Under the pieces are notes generated by a model, which was not told where the DNA came from, did no database searches, and saw only the letters and a list, made by a program, of their open reading frames with translations. Below, piece by piece: positions 26,138-34,991 of a stretch of DNA of 64,000 nt (the stretch's first letter is position 1; every line of letters begins with the position of its first letter). The position numbers and the translations under genes are program-made. The stretch covers positions 62,001-126,000 of the forward strand of contig NZ_JAJAYI010000070.1 in assembly GCF_026786305.1 (NCBI RefSeq). The letters are read 5' to 3'. The stretch comes from Cryobacterium sp. (GTDB lineage Bacteria; Actinomycetota; Actinomycetes; Actinomycetales; Microbacteriaceae).

Positions 26138-26208
26138 GGCGACATTGCTGTTGGTGGGGCCTGCCTAACGTGAGGGAGCGTACTGCCCTCGACTCAGGAA
26201 GGTTTCAC

Positions 26209-27180
26209 GTGGCAATCCACAGTGCTTCTTCACGCAGTGCTTCTTCACGCAATACTTCTGCCCGCACCGCCAAGACGGCGCTTGCCGCCGGTGCCGCCGT
26301 CCTGCTCACCCTGAGCCTCGCATCGTGCTCGACGGACACCGCCGACACGACCGGCAACGATGCGGCCGGCGTGAGCTACGCCGCCGACGAGAACACCCTT
26401 GTTTTCGGAGTGGTTCCCGACTCGGTGGACACGCAGACCAACTACCAGCCGCTGATGGACTACGTCGAGCAGGAGACCGGCAAGACAGTGGAATACCACG
26501 AGTCGACCGACTACGCCGCCCTGATCGAGGCCGCGATCGCCGGCAAGATCGACGTGGCCTCGTTCTCCGGCTTCACCTACATCACCGCGACCAATAGCGG
26601 AGCGGCCATCACCCCGATCTCCTCGATCGTCACGACCGCGGGTGCGGCGCCCGGGTACTACTCGCAGGCGATCGTGCCGACCGACAGCGCGATCACGTCG
26701 CTGACGGAATTCGCCGGCAAGAAGGTCTGCTTCGTTGACCCGTCATCGACGAGCGGCTACCTGTTTCCCTCGTACAATCTGCTCGAAGCGGGCGTTGACC
26801 CGGTCGCCGACGTGACCCCGGTGTTCGCCGGCAAGCACGACGTGAGCGTGCAGAAGGTCGGCGAGGGCAAGGAGTGCGAGGTCGGTTTCGCCGAAGACAG
26901 CGAAGTCGCCAAGAGCGACCAGGTCAAGGTCATCGCCGAGACCATGGTTCCCGGTGCCCCGATCGTCGTCTCCGACACCCTGCCGGCCGAACTCAAGACT
27001 CGACTGGCCGCGGTGCTCGGCGAGGTCACCATCGAGGACATCATCGCGTCCGGAGTGAAGAGCGCGGATACCCAGGCCTTTCGCGACACGTTCTACGCCA
27101 CCGAGCCGGTCGATGACCAGTACTACGACACCATCCGCGATATTTGTGTGAAGACGTCGGCGGCCCAATGCCAGGGCTGA
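26209..27180 (+). CDS. phnD: phosphonate ABC transporter substrate-binding lipoprotein
   Basis: From GTG 26209 (AGGAAGG just upstream) the protein has 323 residues. It has a basic N-terminus, a hydrophobic stretch and the lipobox LASC, so it is anchored outside the membrane by lipid on Cys. The mature part is a PhnD-type binding protein: LVFGVVPDSV at its start, DYAALIEAAIAGKIDVASFS and the hinge SLTEFAGKKVCFVDPSSTSG. It would capture phosphonate (possibly phosphite or phosphate) for PhnC/PhnE. It heads a tightly coupled six-gene operon. Confidence 0.9.
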   Translation: MAIHSASSRSASSRNTSARTAKTALAAGAAVLLTLSLASCSTDTADTTGNDAAGVSYAADENTLVFGVVPDSVDTQTNYQPLMDYVEQETGKTVEYHESTDYAALIEAAIAGKIDVASFSGFTYITATNSGAAITPISSIVTTAGAAPGYYSQAIVPTDSAITSLTEFAGKKVCFVDPSSTSGYLFPSYNLLEAGVDPVADVTPVFAGKHDVSVQKVGEGKECEVGFAEDSEVAKSDQVKVIAETMVPGAPIVVSDTLPAELKTRLAAVLGEVTIEDIIASGVKSADTQAFRDTFYATEPVDDQYYDTIRDICVKTSAAQCQG

Positions 27181-28085
27181 CCGAGCCCTTTCGCTCGCTC
27201 ACCGGCTCCGCTCTCGAGGTGCAACCGGTGATCGACGTGCGCGGTGTCACGAAAACCTTCGGGGAGACCACGGCCCTGAACAATGTGTCGCTCACTGTTG
27301 CCCGCGGCGAAATTGTCGTATTGCTCGGACTGTCGGGTTCGGGCAAGTCAACCCTGCTACGGCACCTCGACGGCCTCGACCGGCCCGACTCGGGAACGGT
27401 GACCGTGCTCGGCGCGGCGGTGTCGCGTCTCACGGGCCGTCCGCTGCGTGCCCTACGCGGTCAGGTCGGCTTTGTCTTTCAGCAGTTCGAGCTGGTCGGT
27501 TCGCTGACCGTGCTCGAAAATGTGCTCACCGGCGCCCTGTTTCAGGTGCGGGGGCCGCGCCTCGGCCTCTGGGGTTATCGCCGCGCCCTCAAGCTGGCCG
27601 CCCTCGGCCTTCTCGACCGGGTCGGCCTGCTCACACAGGCCTATCAGCGCGCCGACACGCTTTCGGGCGGGCAGCAGCAGCGAGTGGGGATCTCCCGGGC
27701 ACTCATGCAAAATCCGTGCATTCTGCTGGCCGACGAACCGGTCGCCTCGCTCGACCCGGAATCCAGTGATCAGGTCATGGCGCTGATTCGCGAGATCGCG
27801 CTCGACCAGGGCCTCACCGTGGTGTGTAGCCTGCATCAGGTCGACCTCGCCCTGTCCTGGGGCGATCGCATTGTGGGGTTGCGGCACGGCGAGGTTGTGC
27901 TCGACACGCCCGCGGCGGGTCTCAGCAAGGCCGAGGTCATGGAGATCTACGGCCGTGTCGCCACCACGACCGCGGAACCGGGCACGATCGCGAACGAGCT
28001 CAAGACCAGTGCTGCTGTCGGCGTGCCCGTCGAGGAAACGGCCAGGAGTGACCTGGTCGACGCGACGTGGGAGCCGCGACGGTGA
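27168..28085 (+). CDS. phnC: phosphonate ABC transporter ATP-binding protein
   Basis: The ATG at 27168 overlaps the end of phnD by 13 nt. The 305-residue ATPase has Walker A GLSGSGKS (54-61), signature LSGGQQQ (165-171) and Walker B ILLADEP (185-191). The switch His is in SLHQVDLAL. The last 45 residues are an unusual C-terminal tail. It energises import through the fused PhnE. The stop overlaps the phnE start. Confidence 0.93.
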   Translation: MPGLTEPFRSLTGSALEVQPVIDVRGVTKTFGETTALNNVSLTVARGEIVVLLGLSGSGKSTLLRHLDGLDRPDSGTVTVLGAAVSRLTGRPLRALRGQVGFVFQQFELVGSLTVLENVLTGALFQVRGPRLGLWGYRRALKLAALGLLDRVGLLTQAYQRADTLSGGQQQRVGISRALMQNPCILLADEPVASLDPESSDQVMALIREIALDQGLTVVCSLHQVDLALSWGDRIVGLRHGEVVLDTPAAGLSKAEVMEIYGRVATTTAEPGTIANELKTSAAVGVPVEETARSDLVDATWEPRR

Positions 28086-29791
28086 CCGGCACCACGGTCG
28101 ATCTGCTCGATAGGGTACCGCGGCGTCGCCTGTCACCCGAGAAGATCGCGGCCGGGCTGACGCTGCTGGCGCTCGTGCTCACCTCCGTCGTCTCACTGGT
28201 GGGCATCGATATTTCGATCCCGCAGATGATTGCGAGTTGGTCGAACGCCCAGAACTTCTTCGAACGGGTCGGCTTGATCAGCTTTCCCGAACCGGGGGAG
28301 CTGCTCCACCTGACCGGTCTCACGGTCGGGCTCGTGCTCTGCGGAACCCTGTTCGCGGCCTGCATCTCGGTGCCGCTGGCCTTTCTTGCTGCCGCCAACA
28401 CGACGCCCGGCCGCGGCTGGATGGTGGGCGGGCGTTTTATCGGCGTGCTGTGCCGAGCGGTGCCGGACGTCGTGCTCGCCATGGTTTTCGTGCTGATGTT
28501 CTCGCTCGGGTCGCTGCCGGGAATTTTGGCCATCGGCATCCACTCGATCGGCATGATCAGCAAGATGTTCGCCGACGCGATCGAGCAGATCGATGAGGGG
28601 CCGCGGCTGGCGATTCGCGCGGCGGGCGGCTCGAAACTGCAGGAGTTCGCCGCGGGCGTGCTGCCGCAGGTGCTGCCGTCCTGGGTCGCGACCGTTCTGC
28701 ATCGCAACGACATCAACCTGCGGGGCTCGGTCATTCTTGGTTACGTCGGCGTTGTCGGCCTCGGCCTGGAAATGTCCTACGCCTTCAAGTCGCTGAACTA
28801 TTCGCTCGGCCTCGGCATCGCGCTTGTCATCTTCGCCCTCTGCGTGATCATGGAAATCGTCTCCAGCGCCGTGCGCACCATGATGCTCGGTACCGGCCCG
28901 ACTGGGCGCGGCCTCGATGATCGCCCGTTGCGCCGTCTGTCGATCACCGGTCGCCGCCGTACCCTGGCCACCCGCGCCGCACCACGTCAAGCGGATGCCC
29001 GCAGCCGCGACCTTCGCCGCCCATGGAACGCCGCTCGCCGCCGCACCACAGCGTGGGGCTGGGCCGCGGCGCTCGTCGTGGTCGGCAGCGTCATCATCTC
29101 CGACATCCACTGGGGCGACTTTGCAACCGTCTGGGCCTACCTGCCCGAGACCGCGGCAAAATTCTGGCCGCCGAGTTTTGGCAGTTACGACGCGCCCACC
29201 ATGTTCTCCGCAATGGGCGAGACGATCGCGATCGCCCTCGCCGCGACGATCCTCACGATCATCGCCTCCATCGTGATCGGTTCGCTCGCGGCCCGCAACG
29301 TGGCACCGAACCCGCGGGTGCGCAGCGGGATGCGACTGTTTCTCGTCACGATCCGTGGCATCCCCGAGATCATCCTGGCCATCGTGCTCATCGTCGTGAC
29401 CGGCCTCGGCACCCAGGCCGGCACCATCGCCCTCGCAATCGGCGGCGTGGGCCTGCTCGGCAAGCTGCTCGCCGACTCGCTCGAGGAGGTCAAGCCCGGT
29501 CCGGAACAGGCGCTGACTGCGGCCGGTGCGACCCGACTGCAGGTGTACGCCGGCGCCACGGCGCCCCAGGGCATGAAGGCCCTGATCGGTCACAGTTTCT
29601 ACATGCTCGACACCAACATTCGCGCGGCCACCATTCTCGGGCTCGTGGGCGGCGGCGGGGTGGGATACTTTCTGCTCAACGCCGGCCAGGGCTCACGCTA
29701 CGACCTGGTCGCGACCATCGTGCTGATGATTCTGGCGGCCGTGCTCGTCATCGAGGGCCTCGCTGTGTGGATGCGCCGGGTGTTCCGGTGA
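28082..29791 (+). CDS. phnE: phosphonate ABC transporter permease, tandem PhnE fusion
   Basis: The GTG start is within the phnC stop (GTGA overlap). The 569-residue protein contains two complete permease units joined by an Arg-rich linker at about 275-310. Each unit has its own coupling-loop segment (EQIDEGPRLAIRAAGGS in the first, EEVKPGPEQALTAAGAT in the second). PhnE is more often a homodimer or two genes; here one polypeptide supplies both halves. ATG 28067 is an alternative start five codons upstream. Confidence 0.9.
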   Translation: MTGTTVDLLDRVPRRRLSPEKIAAGLTLLALVLTSVVSLVGIDISIPQMIASWSNAQNFFERVGLISFPEPGELLHLTGLTVGLVLCGTLFAACISVPLAFLAAANTTPGRGWMVGGRFIGVLCRAVPDVVLAMVFVLMFSLGSLPGILAIGIHSIGMISKMFADAIEQIDEGPRLAIRAAGGSKLQEFAAGVLPQVLPSWVATVLHRNDINLRGSVILGYVGVVGLGLEMSYAFKSLNYSLGLGIALVIFALCVIMEIVSSAVRTMMLGTGPTGRGLDDRPLRRLSITGRRRTLATRAAPRQADARSRDLRRPWNAARRRTTAWGWAAALVVVGSVIISDIHWGDFATVWAYLPETAAKFWPPSFGSYDAPTMFSAMGETIAIALAATILTIIASIVIGSLAARNVAPNPRVRSGMRLFLVTIRGIPEIILAIVLIVVTGLGTQAGTIALAIGGVGLLGKLLADSLEEVKPGPEQALTAAGATRLQVYAGATAPQGMKALIGHSFYMLDTNIRAATILGLVGGGGVGYFLLNAGQGSRYDLVATIVLMILAAVLVIEGLAVWMRRVFR

Positions 29792-30951
29792 CCGCCTTCG
29801 ACGTCGTCGTCGTCGGCAGCGGCATCGTCGGCCTCGGGCACGCGCTCGCCGCGACCGACCGGGGTCTGTCCGTTGTCGTCGTGGACCGCGCGGCGGCCCT
29901 GCACGGGGCATCCGTTCGTAATTTCGGGCACCTGTGTTTCACCCCGCAGACTGGCCTGGCCCGTGAATTCGCGCAGCGATCGCGCCCGCTGTGGCGGAGG
30001 CTCGCAACGGATGCCGGTGTCTGGCTGCGCGAATCGGGCACGGTCGTCGTAGCACGGCACGACGACGAAACGGCTGTGCTGCGCGAGCTGGCAGCCCAGC
30101 GCGGGACCGAGTCGGTCTTCGGCGTCGGGCAGCCCGACGTCGTGCTGTGGAGCGCCGCTGAGGTCGAGGCTCGCCTGCCACTGGCTGCCGGCACGTCGAG
30201 GGGCGGAGCCGTTCTGCCTTGGGACCTGCAGATCGATCCGCGTCAGGCCGGTGCCGGCCTCGCCGCCTATCTCGCGAGTCGGGGAGTCGCGTTTCGCTAC
30301 CGCACCGCCGTGACTGCCGTGTGTCCGGGGCGGGTCACGACCACCCGCGGGCCGATCGACGCTGGAACGGTCGTCGTGGCGGTCAACCACGACATCGACC
30401 AGCTCTACCCGGAGGTCGCGGAGCGGGACGGCATTTTGCGGTGTGGCCTCGACATGCTGCGCGTCGATGCCGGCCTGCGCGCGCCGCTGCCCGCGCCGGT
30501 GCTCACCGGCTGGTCGCTGCTGCGCTACGGAGCTTTTGCGACGCTGCCAAGCGCTGCCGATCTGGGCGACCGGTTGCGGCGGGAGTACCCGGCGCTGGCC
30601 GAGCTGGACCTCAACCAGATGTACACCCAATTGCCCGACGGCTCGCTGATCGTGGGGGACACCCACTATCGCGGGGCATCCGTTTCTCCATTCCAGAATG
30701 AGAACGCGTTCGAGCAGCTGCTAGAGCTCACCGGCGACCTGTTCGGCGTGCCGCGCCCGCGCGTGCTCGAACGGTGGCAGGGTATCTACGCCTCGGGCCG
30801 TGCCGACTTTCTCATTGACGAACCCGAACCCGGCGTGCACCTCGTGGCGGCCACGACCGGAATCGGTATGACGACCGGTCTCGGCCTCGCCGAGCACGTC
30901 ATTGCCGGCGTCTGTGACTCACCCATCCCCTCCCTGAAAGGCACCTCATGA
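29788..30951 (+). CDS. FAD-dependent oxidoreductase, phosphonate-cluster type (TIGR03364-like)
   Basis: The GTG start overlaps the phnE stop by four bases. The 387-residue protein has the DAO-type FAD fold: VVVVGSGIVGLGHA at 6-19, then VRNFGHLCFTPQTG and the C-terminal ATTGIGMTTGLGLAEHV. Proteins of this subfamily occur next to phosphonate ABC transporters and phosphonatase-like hydrolases. They are thought to oxidise an amine or N-alkyl group of an aminophosphonate. By that model it would make phosphonoacetaldehyde or a relative for the next enzyme; this is inferred from context. Confidence 0.82.
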   Translation: MTAFDVVVVGSGIVGLGHALAATDRGLSVVVVDRAAALHGASVRNFGHLCFTPQTGLAREFAQRSRPLWRRLATDAGVWLRESGTVVVARHDDETAVLRELAAQRGTESVFGVGQPDVVLWSAAEVEARLPLAAGTSRGGAVLPWDLQIDPRQAGAGLAAYLASRGVAFRYRTAVTAVCPGRVTTTRGPIDAGTVVVAVNHDIDQLYPEVAERDGILRCGLDMLRVDAGLRAPLPAPVLTGWSLLRYGAFATLPSAADLGDRLRREYPALAELDLNQMYTQLPDGSLIVGDTHYRGASVSPFQNENAFEQLLELTGDLFGVPRPRVLERWQGIYASGRADFLIDEPEPGVHLVAATTGIGMTTGLGLAEHVIAGVCDSPIPSLKGTS

Positions 30952-31694
30952 GCACCGCACCCCTCTCTCTCGATTTTGACCTAAACGATTTCGACCCCGA
31001 AGACGTTGGCGTTGAACTCGTCGTGTTCGACATGGCCGGCACCACGGTGAGCGACGACGGACTCGTCGAGCGGGCGTTTGTGCTCGCCGCCGAGCGCAGC
31101 GGCCTGGCCGACACCGCCGACGAGTCGGCGGAAGCCGTTGCGTTCGTGCGCGAGACCATGGGGCAGTCCAAGCTCGATGTCTTTCGCGGGTTGACCGACT
31201 CCGACGAAGCGGCCGTCGCAGCGACAGCAGCGTTCGAAACCGCCTACGGTGAACTCGTCGAGCAGGTCGGTGTGACGGCGATCGCCGGCGCGGCTGAGCT
31301 GTTTCAGGAACTCCGTGGCGCCGGAGTGAAGGTCGCCCTCGTCACCGGATTCGCCCGTGCCACGCAGAACACGCTCATCGAGAAGCTCGGCTGGAGCGAC
31401 CTCATCGACGTCAGCCTCTGCCCGGCCGAAGCCGGTCGTGGCCGCCCGTACCCCGACCTGCCGCTCACCGCGCTGCTGCGCACCGGGGCATCCAGCGTCG
31501 CGGCCGTGGTCGTCGTCGGCGACACCGCGAGCGACATGCTCTCCGGCGTGAACGCCGGCGCCGGCCTGGTCGTGGGTGTGCTGACCGGCACGCACGACAG
31601 CGAGACCCTCGACGATGCCGGAGCCGACGTCGTTATCGCGAGCGTCGCCGACCTCGCCGAACTGCTGGGCCTGCGTGAGGAAACGATCGAGTAA
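30948..31694 (+). CDS. phosphonatase-like HAD hydrolase (TIGR03351-like)
   Basis: The ATG overlaps the preceding TGA. The 248-residue HAD enzyme has D28 and A30 in VFDMAGTTVSDDG, the pattern that distinguishes phosphonatases from ordinary HAD phosphatases (DxD). K75 in MGQSKLDVFR aligns with the Schiff-base lysine segment MGxxKxD of phosphonoacetaldehyde hydrolase. GDTASDMLSG is motif IV. It is therefore likely to break a C-P bond of phosphonoacetaldehyde or a close analogue, releasing phosphate. It lies in the phosphonate operon. Confidence 0.85.
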   Translation: MSTAPLSLDFDLNDFDPEDVGVELVVFDMAGTTVSDDGLVERAFVLAAERSGLADTADESAEAVAFVRETMGQSKLDVFRGLTDSDEAAVAATAAFETAYGELVEQVGVTAIAGAAELFQELRGAGVKVALVTGFARATQNTLIEKLGWSDLIDVSLCPAEAGRGRPYPDLPLTALLRTGASSVAAVVVVGDTASDMLSGVNAGAGLVVGVLTGTHDSETLDDAGADVVIASVADLAELLGLREETIE

Positions 31695-31696
31695 CC

Positions 31697-32911
31697 ATGC
31701 CCGAACACGATCCGCACGCTGAACCTGCTCCCGTGCCCGCCCCGACGCTCGCCCCGACGCTCGCCGCCGGGCGGGAGGTTGTGTTGCCGCGGGCCGCCGA
31801 AGCCATGGTCTGGTCGGGCATCGGTCTGCCGTTGGAGCGAGTGGCCGTACCGGGCGTGCTGCTCCGGCCCGGCGACGTGCTGGTCGAGGTCGAATTGGCC
31901 ACGATCTGCGGCTCCGACGTGCACACGGCGCTGGGGCACCGACCGGCCGCGAAACCGCTCGTGCTCGGGCACGAGCAGGTCGGCCGCATCGTCGCGACCA
32001 CTCAACAGTCATATGCCGCAAATGGAATGCCTGTACGCGTGGGGCAGCGTGTGGTCTGGTCGGTCACCGTGAGCTGCGGAACGTGCCCGCGTTGTCGCCG
32101 CGGCCTGCCCCAGAAATGCCTCGAGCTGGCCAAATACGGCCACGAACGGATGCAGCGTGGCTGGGAACTCAGCGGCGGCTTCGCCACTCACGTGCAGGTG
32201 CGCGCCGGAACGGCGATCGTGGTCGTGGACGAGCAGGTTCCGGCGACGGTGCTCGCGCCGGCCTCCTGTGCGACCGCAACGGCCGTCGCAGCGCTGGGGG
32301 CGGCCTCCGCTCTCGTCCCGCTGGCCGGAGCAACCGTGCTGGTGACCGGTGCCGGAATGCTCGGCGTGACCGCCTGCGCGATGGCGACGGATGCCGGTGC
32401 CGTCGTGGTCGTCAGCGACCCGGATACGGCCCGCAGGCGGCTCGCGCTGGACTTCGGGGCCGCGGCCGTCGCTGACCCGAGTGCACCCGGCGAGTCGCCG
32501 GCCGGGGCCGCGAGCGTGCTCGCCGCGCTCGCGCAGGCCGGCGCGGCCGAGCCGACGATCGCGCTCGAACTGAGCGGTGCCCGGCCCGCCGTGCACACCG
32601 CCCTGGACCTGATCGGCATCGGGGGCGTGGTCGTGCTCGTCGGGAGCGTTTCGCCCGGGGATCCGGTGCTGCTCGACCCCGAGTCGGTCGTGCGCCGCCT
32701 GGTCACCCTCCGCGGCGTGCACAACTACACGCCGGGCGATCTGCAGCAGGCGGTGGACTATCTCAGCGGAGCCTGGCACCGGCATCCGTTTTCAGCCCTC
32801 GTCGGCACGACCTTTCCGCTGGAGAAAACGGATGACGCTCTCGCGCTGGCCGCAACCGCCCGCCACCGGCGCGTGGGAATCACCCCGCAGCCGCCCGCGA
32901 CCCTCGGCTGA
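31697..32911 (+). CDS. zinc-dependent alcohol dehydrogenase, phosphonate-cluster type (TIGR03366-like)
   Basis: The 404-residue medium-chain dehydrogenase has the catalytic Zn ligands C71 (CGSDVHTALGH) and H92-E93 (GHEQVG). The structural Zn cysteines are C127, C130, C133 and C141, and the Rossmann motif is VTGAGMLGVTA. It follows the hydrolase after 2 nt and closes the operon. A zinc dehydrogenase of this sort recurs in phosphonate clusters, and it may reduce or oxidise the aldehyde intermediate. The first 25 residues are a Pro/Ala-rich extension. A weak 4-bp hairpin follows at 32926-32937. Confidence 0.85.
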   Translation: MPEHDPHAEPAPVPAPTLAPTLAAGREVVLPRAAEAMVWSGIGLPLERVAVPGVLLRPGDVLVEVELATICGSDVHTALGHRPAAKPLVLGHEQVGRIVATTQQSYAANGMPVRVGQRVVWSVTVSCGTCPRCRRGLPQKCLELAKYGHERMQRGWELSGGFATHVQVRAGTAIVVVDEQVPATVLAPASCATATAVAALGAASALVPLAGATVLVTGAGMLGVTACAMATDAGAVVVVSDPDTARRRLALDFGAAAVADPSAPGESPAGAASVLAALAQAGAAEPTIALELSGARPAVHTALDLIGIGGVVVLVGSVSPGDPVLLDPESVVRRLVTLRGVHNYTPGDLQQAVDYLSGAWHRHPFSALVGTTFPLEKTDDALALAATARHRRVGITPQPPATLG

Positions 32912-32954
32912 CGCACTCAGACGGTCCGCTTCTGCGGGTGGCCGAGAACTGGGG

Positions 32955-33416
32955 CTAGCTGGTGCCGCCGGGGGGACCGATGCTGAGCAGGGTCGCCATG
33001 ATCGACACCAGAGCGATCCCCATGATGCCGGCCAGTAAAACCGGACGGGCCAGCATCCAGCGCAGCAGGGCGCTCAGCCGGGTGTGATCGCGGGGGTCGG
33101 CCGTGCGCGTGAGGCGCCAGCCCCCACCGAGAGCGCCGCGGCGTTCGAGGGCCCGGTTGAACGGGATCGTCGCGAACGGAATGACCGCCGTGAGGCAGGC
33201 GAGCGCGATCAGCCGTGCGTTCCAGTGCTGGTTGACGCCGATGAACACGGCCGTCATGCCGTAGGCGATGAAGACCAGACCGTGCGCAAAGCCGCCGATC
33301 TGCACGCCCCATTCTCCGGCCTGCGCGACGTATTTCAGCAGCATGCCGGTAATCAGCAGCGCCCAGGTGATCGTCTCGGCAATGGACACACAGCGGTACA
33401 GCGAGCGGGGAGACAC
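32955..33416 (-). CDS. DUF3817 membrane protein
   Basis: From GTG 33416 (GGAG 7 nt upstream) the protein has 153 residues. It has three to four membrane helices and the DUF3817 pattern: SLYRCVSIAETITWALLITG, then KYVAQAGEWGVQIGGFAHGL and FIAYGMTAVF. A last helix near the C-terminus reads VLLAGIMGIALVSIMATLLS. The function is unknown. The open frame upstream to 33671 has no ribosome site and is not included. It converges on the phosphonate operon and lies downstream of purSQ on the same strand. Confidence 0.82.
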   Translation of the reverse strand: MSPRSLYRCVSIAETITWALLITGMLLKYVAQAGEWGVQIGGFAHGLVFIAYGMTAVFIGVNQHWNARLIALACLTAVIPFATIPFNRALERRGALGGGWRLTRTADPRDHTRLSALLRWMLARPVLLAGIMGIALVSIMATLLSIGPPGGTS

Positions 33417-33717
33417 GAGGACACTCCAGAGGTCGGCAGGTGGGGTGGGCAGGCCCAGTCTTTCAGACCGTGCCTCGTGAAGCTGAGAGCCCGCCACGAG
33501 TGTGTGCAATTCTCTCAACGAGCGGTTGCGCACGAAACGCACTCGTAATGGGTGAACCGAACATGGGGCGTCGCGAGAGCACGCAGCGCGAAACAAGCCT
33601 GTGTCAACTGGTTCGAAAGCTAGGATGCCGCGATTCTCGGCCATCGTGGCCTCGGGAACCAGCAGGGCCATCGGCAGCGCCGGACGAACCTTTACGGCCT
33701 CGTTCCACGGCCTCGTT
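33417..33717. other. 300-bp gap between DUF3817 and the frameshifted small gene
   Basis: I see no gene or clear regulatory site. A 12-bp direct repeat, ACGGCCTCGTTC, lies at its right end (about 33694-33718). Confidence 0.5.
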
Positions 33718-33872
33718 CTACGCCCCTGGAATCATGGAGGCGACCCTGCTGGTGTCGTCGAGCTTGGTGCATTCGAGCAGGTGGAGGCCGGCGTGGCCTC
33801 CGTGGTTTCGACGTACTCGGGCTGGCTCCAGTCGATATCGGGGGAGTAGATCAATGCGACAGAGCTGGTCAC
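33718..33872 (-). pseudogene. frameshifted small gene, about 51 aa when repaired
   Basis: A GTG at 33872 is preceded by AGGAG with an ideal 6-nt spacing, and the frame reads VTSSVALIYSPDIDWSQPEY and VETTEA. As it stands it ends at 33732 after a low-complexity Ser/Thr/Pro tail. Adding one base near 33795 puts it into the frame LHLLECTKLDDTSRVASMIP followed by GA and a stop at 33718. That second frame has far higher GC third positions. So either a one-base deletion has broken the gene or the assembly has an error. It lies just downstream of purQ. Confidence 0.5.
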
Positions 33873-33907
33873 GGCGCGCTCCTGCACGAGAAAATGGTGA
33901 ACACCGA

Positions 33908-34606
33908 CTATCGGGCGACGAGCGCCTGGGCGATGACCGAGGTGAAGAAGGTGAGGCCGTCGACGCCGCTCGCCATGGCGTCGTCGGTGTCGGGACCGAA
34001 CCCGGCCTCGACGGCGTGCTCGGGGTGCGGCATGAGGCCGACGACGTTGCCGCGGGCGTTGGTCACGCCGGCGATGTCATTGAGCGACCCGTTCGGGTTG
34101 CCGCCGATGTAGCGGGCCACGATGCGGCCCTCGCCCTCGAGCGCCTTGAGGGTTTCGTCGGAGGCTATGAACGAGCCCTCGCCGTTCTTGAGCGGAATGA
34201 CGATCTCGGCGTTGGCGGCGAACCCGGCGGTCCAGTCGCTCCTGGTGTTCTCGATGCGCAGGCCCTGGTCGCGGCAGATGAAGCGGCCCTGTTCGTTGCG
34301 AATGAGACCGCCATCGAGCAGGTGGGCCTCGGTGAGCATCTGGAATCCGTTGCAGATACCGAGCACGGGCATGCCCGCGTTCGCCGCGTCGATGACCTCG
34401 GTCATGATCGGCGAGAGGCTCGCTATGGCGCCGGCCCGCAAGTAGTCGCCGTAGCTGAACCCGCCGGGCAGCACGAGGGCGTCGACACCGTGCAGGTCGT
34501 GGTCGCCGTGCCAGAGGGCTACGGCGTCGGCGCCGGCCAGGCGAATCGCGCGCACAGCGTCGCGATCATCGAGCGATCCGGGAAAGGTGACGACGCCGAT
34601 GCGCAT
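33908..34606 (-). CDS. purQ: phosphoribosylformylglycinamidine synthase subunit PurQ
   Basis: The 232-residue glutaminase subunit has the nucleophile C85 in [12 protein letters not shown] and a C-terminal MPHPEHAVE segment with the His/Glu dyad. It supplies ammonia to PurL. Its ATG overlaps the purS stop (TGATG), so PurS and PurQ are made together. The length is standard for Gram-positive PurQ. Confidence 0.96.
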   Translation of the reverse strand: MRIGVVTFPGSLDDRDAVRAIRLAGADAVALWHGDHDLHGVDALVLPGGFSYGDYLRAGAIASLSPIMTEVIDAANAGMPVLGICNGFQMLTEAHLLDGGLIRNEQGRFICRDQGLRIENTRSDWTAGFAANAEIVIPLKNGEGSFIASDETLKALEGEGRIVARYIGGNPNGSLNDIAGVTNARGNVVGLMPHPEHAVEAGFGPDTDDAMASGVDGLTFFTSVIAQALVAR

Positions 34607-34875
34607 CAGGCGACCGCTGACGAGGGAGCGTCCTGAACGTGGATGCCGACGACATCCTCGATCACGGAGTTCGACAGCACGGTGTCGGCGAGCTCACGCA
34701 CGGCCGCGAGGGTGGCGGCATCCGCGTCACCCTCAATAGAAATCTCGAAGCGCTTGCCAACGCGCACACCGAGAAACTGGGTCTGACCGAGCCGACCGAG
34801 GGCGCCGGCGACGGCCTTGCCCTGGGGGTCAAGCAACTCGGCCTTGGGCATTACTTCGACGACGATCGTTGGCAC
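34606..34875 (-). CDS. purS: phosphoribosylformylglycinamidine synthase subunit PurS
   Basis: From GTG 34875 (GGAG 6 nt upstream) the protein has 89 residues. It reads [20 protein letters not shown], then [14 protein letters not shown], the PurS ferredoxin-like fold that bridges PurL and PurQ. Extra residues in the open frame upstream have no ribosome site. It heads the purSQ pair. Confidence 0.93.
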   Translation of the reverse strand: MPTIVVEVMPKAELLDPQGKAVAGALGRLGQTQFLGVRVGKRFEISIEGDADAATLAAVRELADTVLSNSVIEDVVGIHVQDAPSSAVA

Positions 34876-34933
34876 AGGGCACTCCGCATACAGTCTGGGG
34901 CTTATTGTCGTGGCAAATCTCTCCAATTCTACA

Positions 34934-34972
34934 GGCCGGGCCCGACCGGCCCGGCCCGCTTCGGTGCGGGCC
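34934..34972 (-). terminator. two overlapping alternative hairpins between kynU and purS
   Basis: Hairpin A pairs 34934-34942 with 34948-34956 (9 bp, GGCCGGGCC). Hairpin B pairs 34953-34959 with 34966-34972 (7 bp, GGCCCGC, loop TTCGGT). They share 34953-34956, so only one can form fully. They lie 20 bp after the kynU stop and 59 bp before the purS start, with no T-tract. Confidence 0.5.
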
Positions 34973-34991
34973 TATTCAGCACGCCGCCGGT

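Noticed and set aside
28193..29593. 466-codon open frame antisense to phnE
   Set aside because: Low-complexity His/Asp/Arg composition; the sense strand has clear permease signatures and operon coupling.
29023..29787. Long N-terminal extension of the flavin oxidoreductase frame
   Set aside because: It overlaps phnE in another frame; the GTG at 29788 starts exactly at the FAD-binding fold and overlaps the phnE stop.
31487..31498. Additional near-matches to the octamer such as GGGGCATCCAGC and TGGATGCC
   Set aside because: They differ by one base from the exact word and were left out of the count.
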